A stretch of DNA of 64,000 nucleotides from Anatilimnocola floriformis (GTDB lineage: Bacteria > Planctomycetota > Planctomycetia > Pirellulales > Pirellulaceae). The position numbers and the translations under genes are program-made. Under the pieces are notes generated by a model. The model worked only from the letters and a program-made list of their open reading frames with translations, was not told the origin of the DNA and did not search any database. Below are positions 7,658 through 16,867 of the stretch, one piece after another. Positions within the stretch are counted from its first letter, which is position 1. Each line of letters opens with the position of its first letter. The DNA lies in the NCBI RefSeq assembly GCF_024256385.1, contig NZ_JAMLFW010000001.1, forward strand, positions 5,270,001-5,334,000, given 5' to 3'.

Positions 7658-10312
7658 ATGCTCCGATCGTCGCGTTTTCGTTTGTTGACTGCCACGCTGT
7701 GCGCTGCCGGGGTGTTTACCGGACAGCTATTGGGGCAACAGCCCGCCTATCCGCGGCAACAGCTGAGTGGCGCCAAGCCGCAGCTGCAACGGGTAGAGAT
7801 CGATGCCGCGCCGCTGGCAGTCAAGCCAGGCGTGGAAGCGAAAACCGCCGAGCAGACAAATGATGGGCTCGCGCCGATCGTGTCGTCGGCGAATGTGCCG
7901 CGTCCCTCGCGCAGCAAGCCGGCCGCTGCTCCGCAGTTGCCAGCGACGCCGCCGGTCGCAAATGTGAATAAGACAGAAGGCCTGCCGCTGGAAGCAATTC
8001 TCGCTCAGCCGACTCCTAATAAGGTCGAGCCAGTTCGTCCAGCTGCGACGACAGGTTTGCCGCCTGGTGCTCCCGCGAGCACGGGGCCTTGGATGCAGGA
8101 TATTCGGGAGATGATCCGCAGCACGCCGTCGCCCAATGGGGCGCGGAATGCGGTTCAGCCAGCTGCGAACAACGCTGCTTCGCTGAATAAGAATGTCGCG
8201 AAGCAAGTTCAATACGAACAGCCTGCGATGCCTGCTGGACCGCCGAAGGAGTTGATCGCGACGCCCATCGGTGGCGCTCAGTCGGCCTTCGCTCCGATTC
8301 CGGCCGCGCCGCCGGCTCCGGCTGCTTCGATTCCGTTGCCGCCGTTGCCTGCCGAGATTCAGGCGATGACGCCGCCTGCGGCTTATAGCCAGCCGGCGTT
8401 TAGTCCGCCTTCGTTCACGCCTCCGGCTCCTGCGCCGGAAGTGCGGCCGATCGCGCTGCCGGTTCAGCAGTTGGCACCGGCTCCTGCTCCGCAGCAGGCT
8501 GTGCTTGCAACTTCGCAGCCGATTTCCCAGCCGAGCGCGCAACCAGCTGCTCCCGCAGTTGCTGCCAAGCCGAAGAAGCTGCAGCATTTGGCGCCGATGA
8601 ATCCGCAGTACGAAGCGGCAGCTCAGGCTCGCGGCATCGCTCAAGTGCGAGCCGAGAACGCGTTGCCGCCGCTGTCGCCGCCGGGGCAGTTCAACGATTC
8701 GCAGCTGACTCCCGCGCCCTCGTATGAACCGGTCGCGCCGGCTCAGCAGCGGCTGCAAGGTCATCCGGTCAACCTGGTGCAACAGCCGGGTGCGTTGCAG
8801 CCACCGCCGGCGACCACGCCTGGTCAACAGCCTGTTGATCCGCGGGTCGATGCGATGGCCCGCGCTGGCAGCCCGTTCGAAGTGATCGATGAAACCGGCG
8901 CGGTGCAGGTCATGGTTCGTCGCAGCAAGCTGCTTCGCACTAAGGTCGACATCTACCGCACGGCAGTCGTCGACGACTCGATCTGCGAGATCGTGCAGTT
9001 CACGCCGCGTGAAGTTTCGATCATCGGCAAGAGCCAGGGTTCGACGCACGTCACCTTCTGGTTCGACGATCCGGCGATGCAGCCGATCACGTATGTGATT
9101 CAGGTTGTTCCGGACGTGGCTGCGGTCGTACAGCAAGAGAATACTTACAAAATGCTGCAGGATGTCATCAATGAGATGTTTCCTGATAGCAAGATACAAT
9201 TGATGATTGTGGCCGATAAACTGATCCTCCGCGGCCAGGCCAAGGACAGCGAAGAAGCTGCTCAGATCGTCGCGCTCGTTCGCAGCCAGACCGGTGGTTT
9301 GTCGCAAGGAGCGAATGCGGGCGGCATGGGTGGCGGCCTCAGCGAAGGTGCTGCCGCTCAAGTGCTGAGCGACTCGGCGACTGGTTCTTCTCAACGCTCG
9401 CGGTTGCAAGTCATCAACATGATTCGCGTGCCGGGCGTGCAACAAGTCGCGCTGCGGGTGAAGATCGCGGAAATGAATCGCTCGGCCGCTCGCGGCTTCG
9501 GCGTCGACGTGAAGGGTCACATCAACTTCACGGACAACACCGATGGCAGCCAGATGTTCCTGCAGTCGATGCTCAACGTCGCTGCCGGTGCTGGTCCTGC
9601 CCTGCTCACGCAAGTCGACGGCGACGATATTCAACTCGGTGTGCGTTACCTGCAATCGCATGGCATCATCCGTCTGCTCAGCGAGCCGACGCTGGTGACG
9701 ATGAGCGGTACGCCGGCCACATTCATCGCCGGTGGTGAGTTCGCGGTGCCGACAATCGTCGGTTCTGCAGGCCTAAATGCGGTCACAACCGACTTCCGCG
9801 CCTTCGGTGCGATCATCAGCTTCATGCCGACGGTGATCGATAAGGATCGCATCCGCCTGCAAGTGTCGCCTGAATTCAGCCAGATCAACTCGGCTCTCAC
9901 GGTCGGCGGCACGCCTGGCCTGAAGGTGCGAGCCGCGACGACGACTGTCGAAATGCGAGAAGGTCAAACGCTGGCGATCGCCGGTTTGCTGGAAGACAAT
10001 ATGAACGGCACGAACGTCGGTGACCTGCCGTTCCTGTCGCGAGTCTTCGGCCGCCGCGACATGAGCCGCAACGAAACGGAACTGCTCATCCTGGTTGCTC
10101 CGGAACTGGTGCATGCGATGGAAGCCGAAGAGGTTCCGCCGCTGCCTGGCTTCGATGTAACCGAACCGACGAGTGCCCAGTTCTTCCTGCACGGCCGGTT
10201 GGAAGGGAATCCGACCCAGGATTACCGCAGCACGGTCTGGCCGCGTCTGAAGAAACGCTACGGAGCCGGCGGCCCGGCGATGACGAGCGGACCTTTCGGT
10301 CACGGACAGTAA
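7658..10312 (+). CDS. Secretin-family outer-membrane protein (CpaC/GspD type) with long Pro-rich linker
   Basis: An 884-aa protein with a signal peptide (residues 1-26, ending LLGQQ). Residues ~30-400 are low-complexity Pro/Ala/Gln-rich. Residues ~405-490 match the pilus-secretin N-terminal domain ('VMVRRSKLLRTKVDIYRTAV'), ~495-550 look BON-like ('KLILRGQAKDSEEAAQI'), and ~590-840 form the secretin core ('RVKIAEMNRSAARGFGVD', 'LSEPTLVTMSGTPATFIAGG', 'EGQTLAIAGLLEDN'). Secretins form gated outer-membrane channels for pili or type II/IV secretion. The ATG at 7658 follows a strong ribosome-binding site. The Pro-rich insert is far longer than in usual CpaC. A second secretin lies at 59902. Confidence 0.9.
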   Translation: MLRSSRFRLLTATLCAAGVFTGQLLGQQPAYPRQQLSGAKPQLQRVEIDAAPLAVKPGVEAKTAEQTNDGLAPIVSSANVPRPSRSKPAAAPQLPATPPVANVNKTEGLPLEAILAQPTPNKVEPVRPAATTGLPPGAPASTGPWMQDIREMIRSTPSPNGARNAVQPAANNAASLNKNVAKQVQYEQPAMPAGPPKELIATPIGGAQSAFAPIPAAPPAPAASIPLPPLPAEIQAMTPPAAYSQPAFSPPSFTPPAPAPEVRPIALPVQQLAPAPAPQQAVLATSQPISQPSAQPAAPAVAAKPKKLQHLAPMNPQYEAAAQARGIAQVRAENALPPLSPPGQFNDSQLTPAPSYEPVAPAQQRLQGHPVNLVQQPGALQPPPATTPGQQPVDPRVDAMARAGSPFEVIDETGAVQVMVRRSKLLRTKVDIYRTAVVDDSICEIVQFTPREVSIIGKSQGSTHVTFWFDDPAMQPITYVIQVVPDVAAVVQQENTYKMLQDVINEMFPDSKIQLMIVADKLILRGQAKDSEEAAQIVALVRSQTGGLSQGANAGGMGGGLSEGAAAQVLSDSATGSSQRSRLQVINMIRVPGVQQVALRVKIAEMNRSAARGFGVDVKGHINFTDNTDGSQMFLQSMLNVAAGAGPALLTQVDGDDIQLGVRYLQSHGIIRLLSEPTLVTMSGTPATFIAGGEFAVPTIVGSAGLNAVTTDFRAFGAIISFMPTVIDKDRIRLQVSPEFSQINSALTVGGTPGLKVRAATTTVEMREGQTLAIAGLLEDNMNGTNVGDLPFLSRVFGRRDMSRNETELLILVAPELVHAMEAEEVPPLPGFDVTEPTSAQFFLHGRLEGNPTQDYRSTVWPRLKKRYGAGGPAMTSGPFGHGQ

Positions 10313-10314
10313 GA

Positions 10315-10433
10315 CAGGAAGTTCTGAGTTTTGAGTTCTGAGTTCTGAGACAAAAAAGTTCTCAGAACTCAGCCATCACTCAGAAAGACACTTACTCCTG
10401 TCTCAGAACTCCAAATTTAAAACTCAGAACTAC
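10315..10433. repeat. TTCTGAG-word palindromic intergenic repeat, copy 1
   Basis: The left part repeats GTTCTGAG/TTTTGAG words (10321-10350) and ends in CTGAGACA. The right part carries the complement CTGTCTCAGAACT (about 10399-10411) and AAACTCAGAAC (10420-10430). A third complementary stretch, GTTCTCAGAACTCAG, lies between (about 10358-10373). The transcript could fold into a long, partly redundant hairpin after the secretin gene. It is related to the copies at 21341 and 22251. Confidence 0.7.
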
Positions 10434-10460
10434 CTCACTCCAACCCGCCGAGTGATTCCC

Positions 10461-11039
10461 ATGAAACACACGATACTCATCCTCAGCTTGATCGCAGCTT
10501 CGCTCTCCGGCTGTGCCTGGAACGACTTTGATCAGTGTGGTGGCAACCAGCGAGTGATGCACGGCAATCACCAGTCGCAGAAGTGGGCACGCAAGTACGG
10601 TGCGCCGCACGACCGGCCGTTCCCGATCGGCCAGGTGAGCGATTCGTTCTGGGAAACCCAGCAAACGAACGCCGAAGCGGCCGACTTCACGTTCTACGAC
10701 CACGAGTTCCGCGGCGACACGGCTGAACTCGGCCCGGGCGCCAAGCGACACCTCGAGATGGTGGCGATGCGACTGGAACACGCGCCGTTCCCGATCGTGA
10801 TCGAACAAAGCCAATACAACGCCAAGCCGCAACTCGACGCCGCCCGCCGGCAAACGATCGTGATGCACCTGAACCGCATGGGCGTGACGAACGCCGACGA
10901 GCGAGTGGTGGTCGCGGGCGCCTTCGCGGAAGGCTTCACGGCGATCGAGGGAGAACGCGCCTACTACAACGGCATCCTCGGCAACAGCGGCGGCGGCGCT
11001 GGCCGCCGCTTCGGCGGCACCGGCGGCGTCTATCGGTAG
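10461..11039 (+). CDS. Lipoprotein with OmpA/CpaD-like C-terminal region
   Basis: A 192-aa protein with a short signal peptide and lipobox LSGC (Cys18). Residues 75-155 ('DTAELGPGAKRHLEMVAMRL', then 'LDAARRQTIVMHLNRMGV') resemble the OmpA-like/CpaD pattern in which a helix precedes a GVxxxRV strand. The tail is Gly-rich. Its place after a secretin fits a pilotin/CpaD-type role in outer-membrane assembly, but this is inference. The ATG at 10461 gives the cleanest signal peptide; a GTG at 10452 adds three residues. Confidence 0.75.
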   Translation: MKHTILILSLIAASLSGCAWNDFDQCGGNQRVMHGNHQSQKWARKYGAPHDRPFPIGQVSDSFWETQQTNAEAADFTFYDHEFRGDTAELGPGAKRHLEMVAMRLEHAPFPIVIEQSQYNAKPQLDAARRQTIVMHLNRMGVTNADERVVVAGAFAEGFTAIEGERAYYNGILGNSGGGAGRRFGGTGGVYR

Positions 11040-11085
11040 TCCGACTCAGCAAATTGATGAGTGGTTGGGTCTGTTCGCAGTTCCA

Positions 11086-11129
11086 GCCCCTCACCCCAAC
11101 CCTCTCCCCGGAGTACCGAGGAGAGGGAG
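11086..11129. repeat. 44-bp intergenic repeat, copy 1
   Basis: This 44-bp segment recurs identically at 18695-18738. It contains the inverted pair CCCTCTCC (about 11100-11107) and GGAGAGGG (about 11120-11127) around GGAGTACCGA. It sits between the convergent ends of the lipoprotein and DUF1501 genes, as expected of a dispersed palindromic element that could act as a bidirectional terminator. Confidence 0.75.
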
Positions 11130-11136
11130 CAAGAGC

Positions 11137-12558
11137 TTAGACGAAGATCTCATTCAACACCTTCCCACCAATCACACTGGCGCGTTCGTCGCGACCGTCG
11201 TGGAGGAAGGTGAGGGCTTCTTCGTTGATGCCCATCAGGTGCAAGATGGTCGTGTGCAGATCGCGCACGTGAGCAAAGCCATCGGTCGCCCAGAGGCCGA
11301 TTTCGTCGGTCGCGCCGAAGCGGAAGCCGGGCTTCACACCGCCGCCGGCCATCCAGGTGGTGAAACCGAACGGATTGTGATCGCGGCCGTTGCCGCTTTC
11401 ACTCATCGGCGTGCGGCCAAATTCGCCGCCCCAGACGACGAGCGTGCTATCGAGCAGGCCGCGACGCTTCAGATCGGTTAGCAGGGCGGCGATTGGCTTG
11501 TCGGTCTCGGCGCAGTTGGCTTCGTGGTTGGTGTCGAGATTGGCGTGGGCATCCCACTGCGTGCCGCTACCCATGTAGAGCTGCACAAATCGCACGCCGC
11601 GCTCGACGAGTCGCCGCGCGAGCAAGCAGTTGCGAGCGTTCCGCTGCGTCGTCTCGTTTTCCATGCCGTACATGGCGAGGGTCGCCGGCGTTTCGTCCGA
11701 TAGATCGGCGACTTCCGGCGCGCTCGATTGCATGCGGAAGGCGAGCTCGTATGACGCAATGTGAGCATCGAGACGATCGTCGCCACGACGTTTCTCGGCA
11801 AACCGCTTGCTTAGGCTGTTGATGAAATCGATCTTGCCGCGTTGCTGATCGTCGCTCACGCCCGAGGGAGCATTGGCGTACAGGATCGGAGTTTTGCCAG
11901 TGGCCAGGCGAGTGCCCTGGTAGGTCGCCGGCATGAAGCCGCTGTTCCAGTTCTGATTGCCACCCGGCGGATCGGTGGCGTAGTCGGTCAGCACGACGTA
12001 GCCCGGCAGATCGGCGTTCTCACTGCCGAGACCGTACATGGCCCACGAGCCGAGCGACGGCCGGCCGGCGATCTGGCTGCAGGTGTTCATCTGGCAGACC
12101 GCGTTGACGTGCGTCAGCCCTTCCGACTGGCAGCCTTGCAGCAGGCAAATATCGTCAGCATGGCGAGTCAATTCGGGGCAGAGATCGCTGATCCAGTGGC
12201 CCGAGTCACCGTATTGCTTGAACTTACGCGATGATGCGAGGAGGGGCGTATTGGCCGTCACCCCCATCGCCGTTTGCGGCTTTTTGAACGACGACGGCAG
12301 CGGCTTGCCGGCATACTTCGTGAGCGCCGGCTTGGGGTCGAACATGTCGATGTGGCTCGGCCCGCCATCCATGAAGAGCCAGATTACGCTCTTGGCACGG
12401 ATCTCGTGGTGCGGCTTTTTGGGTGCCAGCGAGTGAATGGTCTTCTTACCAGCCGCTTGTGACTCTTGCGCGAGGAGCGAAGCCAACGCGAGAGCACCGA
12501 GACCGCCACCGGCCTGACGGAGAAAATCGCGACGCGAAGTAGCTGGCATGAAATCCAT
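11137..12558 (-). CDS. DUF1501 family Tat-exported protein
   Basis: A 473-aa planctomycete DUF1501 protein, a sulfatase/alkaline phosphatase-like fold. The N-terminal 'SRRDFLRQAGGGLGALALASLL' region is a Tat signal. Typical motifs are 'MDGGPSHIDMFDPKP' near residue 68, 'WGGEFGRTPM' near 370 and 'GRDHNPFGFTTWMAGGG' near 385. The substrate is unknown for the family. It begins 2 bp after the stop of the DUF1549/DUF1553 gene, the usual partner in planctomycete genomes, so they form an operon. A start at ATG 12549 (MPATSRRDF) is equally possible. Confidence 0.93.
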   Translation of the reverse strand: MDFMPATSRRDFLRQAGGGLGALALASLLAQESQAAGKKTIHSLAPKKPHHEIRAKSVIWLFMDGGPSHIDMFDPKPALTKYAGKPLPSSFKKPQTAMGVTANTPLLASSRKFKQYGDSGHWISDLCPELTRHADDICLLQGCQSEGLTHVNAVCQMNTCSQIAGRPSLGSWAMYGLGSENADLPGYVVLTDYATDPPGGNQNWNSGFMPATYQGTRLATGKTPILYANAPSGVSDDQQRGKIDFINSLSKRFAEKRRGDDRLDAHIASYELAFRMQSSAPEVADLSDETPATLAMYGMENETTQRNARNCLLARRLVERGVRFVQLYMGSGTQWDAHANLDTNHEANCAETDKPIAALLTDLKRRGLLDSTLVVWGGEFGRTPMSESGNGRDHNPFGFTTWMAGGGVKPGFRFGATDEIGLWATDGFAHVRDLHTTILHLMGINEEALTFLHDGRDERASVIGGKVLNEIFV

Positions 12559-12560
12559 AC

Positions 12561-14834
12561 TTAATCAACGTAGACAAACTCAGCAGAGTTCATCAGCGAT
12601 TGGCAAAAATCGACGATGGCAGCGGCTTGAGCGGGCGAATATCCGGCGGGAAGTGGATCGGGCAAGGTCTTCGCATCGGGGCTGCCGTGCTGAGCAATGC
12701 GCTGCGATTGTTCGCGAAGGAACGTCAATGCGGCTTGCAGTTCGGCAGGCTCCGGCGAGCGATTGAAAACACGGTCGTACGCTTGCGTGACGATTTCAAC
12801 GGGCGTTCCCTTGGTTTCGATCAACAGATCGCCAGCCATGTGGCGGGATGTGTTGCGGAGGAATTCGCCGTTGAGCAGCAGCAGCGCCTGCGGAGCGCCG
12901 ATGGTGGATGGCCGGGCCGCACAGGGGGTAACGCGGTTGGGATGATCGAACGAGGCGAACAGAGGGTACTGCAGGTTGCGTTTGACGAACAAGTAAACGC
13001 TGCGGCGGACGTGAGCGCTGGCCTGAGCGGATGGCTGCCAAGCGTAGCGATCGCCCTGAACGGCTTCGGGCAATTCGGGCATTACGGCGGGGCCGTACAT
13101 TTGCGGGCTGGTGTCTTCGGCAGCGATCAGGGCAGCATCGCGGAGCGACTCGGCGTCGCGGCGCCGCAGCGGGGCGTGCCAGAGCAGGTCGTTTTCGGGA
13201 TCAACTTTTTCGGCTTGTTCAAAATGGCCGTTCTGCTCGGCGATCGATGACTGCCGATAAACGTGCGACGAAACAATCTGGCGATGAACATCCTTCAGTT
13301 GCCAGTTGTCCATGACGAGCGAGGCGGCCAGGTGATCGAGCAGTTGCGGGTTGGTCGCGCTTTCGCCCATCACGCCAAAATTGTTCGGCGTGCCGACAAT
13401 GCCCGTGCCGAAGTAGTGTTGCCAGAGGCGGTTGACCATCACGCGGGCGGTCAGCGGATGATTTGGCTGCGTGAGCCAGCGGGCCAGCGCGGCGCGACGG
13501 CCAGTGCTATTGGGGCGGTCGAGCGGCGGCGTGATGTGCGGCGATTCCTTGGAAAGGACTGCCAGGAAACCAGGCTGCACTTCCTCACCGGGCTTTTTGT
13601 AATCGCCACCTTCGAGGCAATGCGTCGCTGGCGCGCGTGAACCAACGTCGGCTGCGGCCATGGCGATGGGCAGCGGCTGCGGCCGGACGTTATCAAAGGC
13701 CGACAGTTGCTTCATCAGGTCTTCGTACTCCGCTCGCTTGTCTTCCGGCAGGCGACGGAACATACGGGCATAACTACGTTGCAGTTGCTTGCCGGCGAGA
13801 GCGGCCAATTGCTGAGCGCGGGGCTCGCGTTTTTCGACGGGCAACTTCAGCGCGGCTTGAGTCTCGTCATCGAAGCCGGGGACCAGTTCCTCGAAGACCA
13901 CCGGCCGATAGACGTCGGTCATCGCGTCCATTTTCTGGCGGAGCTTTTCGGTGGCATCTTCCCAGGCATCGAGATCGTGCTCGTACTTCAGATCTTGTTC
14001 GCTGCCGTCGACGATCAGTTCTTTTTCTTGCTGCACGAGCGGCGCAAAGAAAGCCTGCAGTTGAAAGTATTCGCGCTGCGAAATGGGATCGAATTTGTGA
14101 TCGTGGCAGCGGGCGCAACCCACGGTCAGGCCGAGGAAACTTTGGCCCACGACATCGGTGATGTCGTCGAGCATTTCCTGGCGGATCTGGCGATAGTCGC
14201 TGCCATTGATTTCTTCCGGCGGCAAACGCAGGAAACCGGTGGCGACTTGCGCATCGGAGTTGTTCGGTGCCAGTTCATCGCCGGCGATCTGCTGCTGCAA
14301 AAACTTGTCGTAAGGCAGATCGCTGTTGAAGGCGCGAATCACATAGTCGCGATAGCGATACGCATTGAAGCGAGTGCGGTCCAGTTTGAAGCCGTCGGTA
14401 TCGGCGTAGCGAACGACGTCGAGCCAGTGCTGAGCCCAGCGTTCACCGAAACCGGGGCTGTTCAACAGCCGATCGACGACTTGTTCGTAGGCATCGGGCG
14501 ATTGGTTGGCGAGGTATTCATCGCATTCTTCCGGCGTTGGCAGCGAGCCGGTGAGATCGAAGGTCACGCGGCGGATCAGCGTGAGGCGATCGGCGGTCGG
14601 CGCCAGATCAAAGCCCTTCTTCAGTTGCTCGGCCAGGACGAAGCTATCGATGCTGACATCGGCTTCGATGTGCGTAGCAGTCGGCGGCATCTTCGGCGCC
14701 TTCAGCGGCGTGAAGGGCCAATCTTCGGCCGAGGCCAGGTTAGCTGCAGCTAGCAACGCGCAGCAGAAGATGGTTGCGCTCGAAGCGCACGACACCAGCC
14801 AGCGGACGGGCAGGACGCGAGGGAATGTCGGCAT
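12561..14834 (-). CDS. DUF1549/DUF1553 (PSCyt2-PSD1) cytochrome-type protein
   Basis: A 757-aa exported protein. After a signal peptide, residues 55-260 form the PSCyt2 (DUF1549) region with 'RRVTFDLTGSLPTPEE', 'FGERWAQHWLDVVRYADTDG' and the haem-type CARCH motif in 'GCARCHDHKFDPIS'. The C-terminal PSD1 (DUF1553) region has 'RRAALARWLTQPNHPLTARVMVNRLWQHYFG' features and 'VYRQSS'. It is thought to act with DUF1501 proteins in the periplasm; the reaction is not established. Start ATG 14834 best fits the signal peptide; ATG 14873 and 14897 are alternatives. Confidence 0.92.
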   Translation of the reverse strand: MPTFPRVLPVRWLVSCASSATIFCCALLAAANLASAEDWPFTPLKAPKMPPTATHIEADVSIDSFVLAEQLKKGFDLAPTADRLTLIRRVTFDLTGSLPTPEECDEYLANQSPDAYEQVVDRLLNSPGFGERWAQHWLDVVRYADTDGFKLDRTRFNAYRYRDYVIRAFNSDLPYDKFLQQQIAGDELAPNNSDAQVATGFLRLPPEEINGSDYRQIRQEMLDDITDVVGQSFLGLTVGCARCHDHKFDPISQREYFQLQAFFAPLVQQEKELIVDGSEQDLKYEHDLDAWEDATEKLRQKMDAMTDVYRPVVFEELVPGFDDETQAALKLPVEKREPRAQQLAALAGKQLQRSYARMFRRLPEDKRAEYEDLMKQLSAFDNVRPQPLPIAMAAADVGSRAPATHCLEGGDYKKPGEEVQPGFLAVLSKESPHITPPLDRPNSTGRRAALARWLTQPNHPLTARVMVNRLWQHYFGTGIVGTPNNFGVMGESATNPQLLDHLAASLVMDNWQLKDVHRQIVSSHVYRQSSIAEQNGHFEQAEKVDPENDLLWHAPLRRRDAESLRDAALIAAEDTSPQMYGPAVMPELPEAVQGDRYAWQPSAQASAHVRRSVYLFVKRNLQYPLFASFDHPNRVTPCAARPSTIGAPQALLLLNGEFLRNTSRHMAGDLLIETKGTPVEIVTQAYDRVFNRSPEPAELQAALTFLREQSQRIAQHGSPDAKTLPDPLPAGYSPAQAAAIVDFCQSLMNSAEFVYVD

Positions 14835-15111
14835 GGGAGGGAGAGGGAGGCGGGATGCGGTCACATATTCCATGACGCCGAAGCGCCGAGTGAGCAACCC
14901 AGGTCCGAATCAGTACGCAACCGCGCACAATCGTTGGCGAGAGTTCGAGCGGGACGCAAGCAGGACAACAACACTCTTAGCTTATTGAGTCGCCATCCCA
15001 AGTCAAGCAAGATTAGTGCCTTTTGCGGCGGTCGGCACACCGCCGCTAACGTCTTCGAAAGCCGCACGGGTCTTTGTGCGGATTGGCAAAACCTTGAGGT
15101 CGGCCGGACCG

Positions 15112-15624
15112 TTACGCCTGCTTCGGCACGACGGTGGCAATCATCCGCTTTTGCTGCTGCGACGGCGGCGATTCGAGTTTGCCGACTTCCAGCAGTTTGG
15201 TGATGACCTGGTCCATGACCTTCCGGCCTTCGTCGATGTGGGCCAGTTCGCGGCCGCGGAAGATAACGGAAACCTGCACCTTATCTTTGTGCTCGAGGAA
15301 ACCGATCGCTTGCTTGACCTTGAAATCGATATCGTGATCGCCGGTCTTGGGGCGAAGACGGATTTCCTTCAGCTTGGGATGGTGAACCGTGTGGCTCGAC
15401 TTCTTATTCTGCTGATACTTGAACTTGCCGTAGTCCATGATGCGGCAGACAGGAGGCCGATCGTTCGGCGCCACTTCCACAAGATCGAGGTCTGCCTCAC
15501 GGGCTTTGGCGAGAGCGCTGTCGACGGGCAAGATGCCCAACTGAGAGCCATCGGCTCCGATCACGCGCACGGGAGAGATACGAATCTGCTCGTTAATACG
15601 AGTCTTCTGGTCGGCTGGTGGGAT
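15112..15624 (-). CDS. infC: Translation initiation factor IF-3, probable non-AUG (ATC) start
   Basis: IF-3 of 170 aa if it starts at ATC 15624. The N-domain has '[15 protein letters not shown]' and '[24 protein letters not shown]', the conserved core; the C-domain has '[20 protein letters not shown]'. IF-3 binds the 30S subunit and proofreads the start codon. A GAAAGGG ribosome-binding site (15632-15638) lies 7 bp before ATC 15624. The only in-frame ATG (15708) would add a 28-residue Cys/Arg-rich tail overlapping a hairpin. IF-3 genes are known to use rare start codons for autoregulation. rpmI and rplT do not follow, unlike the common operon. Confidence 0.93.
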   Translation of the reverse strand: MPPADQKTRINEQIRISPVRVIGADGSQLGILPVDSALAKAREADLDLVEVAPNDRPPVCRIMDYGKFKYQQNKKSSHTVHHPKLKEIRLRPKTGDHDIDFKVKQAIGFLEHKDKVQVSVIFRGRELAHIDEGRKVMDQVITKLLEVGKLESPPSQQQKRMIATVVPKQA

Positions 15625-15645
15625 CGCGGCACCCTTTCTAATCGG

Positions 15646-15690
15646 GAAAAAACACAGCCGCCGCTCGCACGTTTGCGGGCGAATCCGGCT
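15646..15690 (-). terminator. Hairpin plus T-run in infC leader (possible attenuator)
   Basis: On the minus strand the leader reads AGCCG...CGGCT, with inner CGCCCGC and GCGAGCG segments that can pair imperfectly, followed by GTGTTTTTTCCC. This looks like an intrinsic terminator about 20 bp before the ribosome-binding site, so it may attenuate infC. If translation started at ATG 15708 the hairpin would be inside the coding region. Confidence 0.45.
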
Positions 15691-15872
15691 GTAAGAAATA
15701 CATCGCACCTACGTTCAACTTACGACATCGCCGCGGGAGCTGATTGCTGTTTCCCGCCAGCATGCCGTAAGGTGTTACTAGTGTTGCGATTGTGACGAGA
15801 GAAGTCAATAGTCAGTTGACGCCAATTGCAACGCCTTGGGCGGCAATTCGTGACCAGACTTAATCGCTAGAC

Positions 15873-16403
15873 TTAATCATCGTCGCCGTAGTCGCCACAT
15901 TCGACCGAAATCGGATTTGAAGCGATCCGGCCGACTTCGTCGAGCGTGCGGCGCTGTCCCACACTGTGCCAAGGTCCCACTTCCTTGAGCTCGGGCATGA
16001 TTTCGAGCAGCTGCTCGATCAGATTTTCTGCCATTCGGCGGGCATTGATATTCGGCGCGTCTTCGAGCAACGCAGCCGCGGTTTTCATCAGGCGGACCAT
16101 GCGGGCCCGTTCCATCACGGGGCGCGAGAGCGGTTCGTCGTTCTCGACGAGCAGCTCTTGCACTGGCACTTCCAGCGCGGCTTGCCAGCGATAGAGATCG
16201 CTCAGCCGCAGGTCGCTGGTCGATTGCTCTTGCGCACGAATGGTGCGCACATCGAGCCCCAGATGCCGCGACGCGGTGCGCAGCGACATCCCTTGCTGAA
16301 GCCTGACTTCTTGAATGCGATGCAGGGGCTGTCCTGGCGCGTTTCCTGTACGCGTCGGTTCTGATCCGTCGTAACGAACCACGCTCCACTCCGCAGTCGA
16401 CAT
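15873..16403 (-). CDS. XRE-like helix-turn-helix transcriptional regulator
   Basis: A 176-aa protein. Residues ~35-95 form a Cro/C1-type helix-turn-helix ('IQEVRLQQGMSLRTASRHLG' then 'DVRTIRAQE') followed by 'LSDLYRWQAALEVPVQELL', typical of XRE domains. The C-terminal half is helical ('ARMVRLMKTAAALLED') and acidic at the end. The ATG at 16403 has AAGGAG 7 bp upstream. It is divergent from the haem protein gene at 16868, separated by 464 bp. Targets unknown. Confidence 0.8.
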   Translation of the reverse strand: MSTAEWSVVRYDGSEPTRTGNAPGQPLHRIQEVRLQQGMSLRTASRHLGLDVRTIRAQEQSTSDLRLSDLYRWQAALEVPVQELLVENDEPLSRPVMERARMVRLMKTAAALLEDAPNINARRMAENLIEQLLEIMPELKEVGPWHSVGQRRTLDEVGRIASNPISVECGDYGDDD

Positions 16404-16867
16404 ACCATGCTCCTTACTGCGCCGGGACGAAGGAATCTGTTCCTGCGATCTACGGCAAAATCGCACTGCGTATTTGCAGTAGCGAAGCTGACGGATCATT
16501 CCATCAGCCGGGCGCAAAGGTAGTGACAAAACCTGGCCCTCGTGAAATGGATGCGCGCCCGTCACCGCGCGTTCCCTTTTCAGAGTGGATTTTCCCCAGT
16601 CCGCAGAAAAAGTTGTCAAAAATCGGAAACCAAATGCGCAATAACGTTGACACGCATTTGCCGAGCGGCAGCCTGCGACGCAGCTAACTCGTGATGATTT
16701 CGTTGGTTGCGAAAGCACGTTTTGAACTGGCTTTTCGCTAGGCCGTTTTGGACGGAACTTTGCGCCGAAAAAGCAGCGCCAACTCGCCAGCATCACCTGC
16801 CGACGCGCCGCGACTATAATCAGCGATTCCCCTCCGCGCTTTCAGTCCCTCCTGAATTTTTCTTGCT
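16404..16867. other. Divergent intergenic region, 464 bp
   Basis: It lies between the XRE regulator and the haem protein gene and must carry their promoters. Several TTG-rich stretches (for example TTGACA near 16646) occur, but none pairs convincingly with a -10 box. No ORF or RNA recognised. Confidence 0.4.

Noticed and set aside
7727-9661. 644-codon open frame on the minus strand
   Set aside because: It is antisense to the secretin gene and is Arg/His-rich low complexity, produced by the Pro/Ala/Gln codons of the real gene; no start signal or family match.
13707-14753. 348-codon plus-strand frame
   Set aside because: Antisense to the DUF1549/DUF1553 gene, whose motifs are unmistakable.
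15625-15708. ATG-started longer IF-3
   Set aside because: The extension is Cys/Arg-rich and overlaps a hairpin with a T-run; ATC 15624 has the ribosome-binding site.
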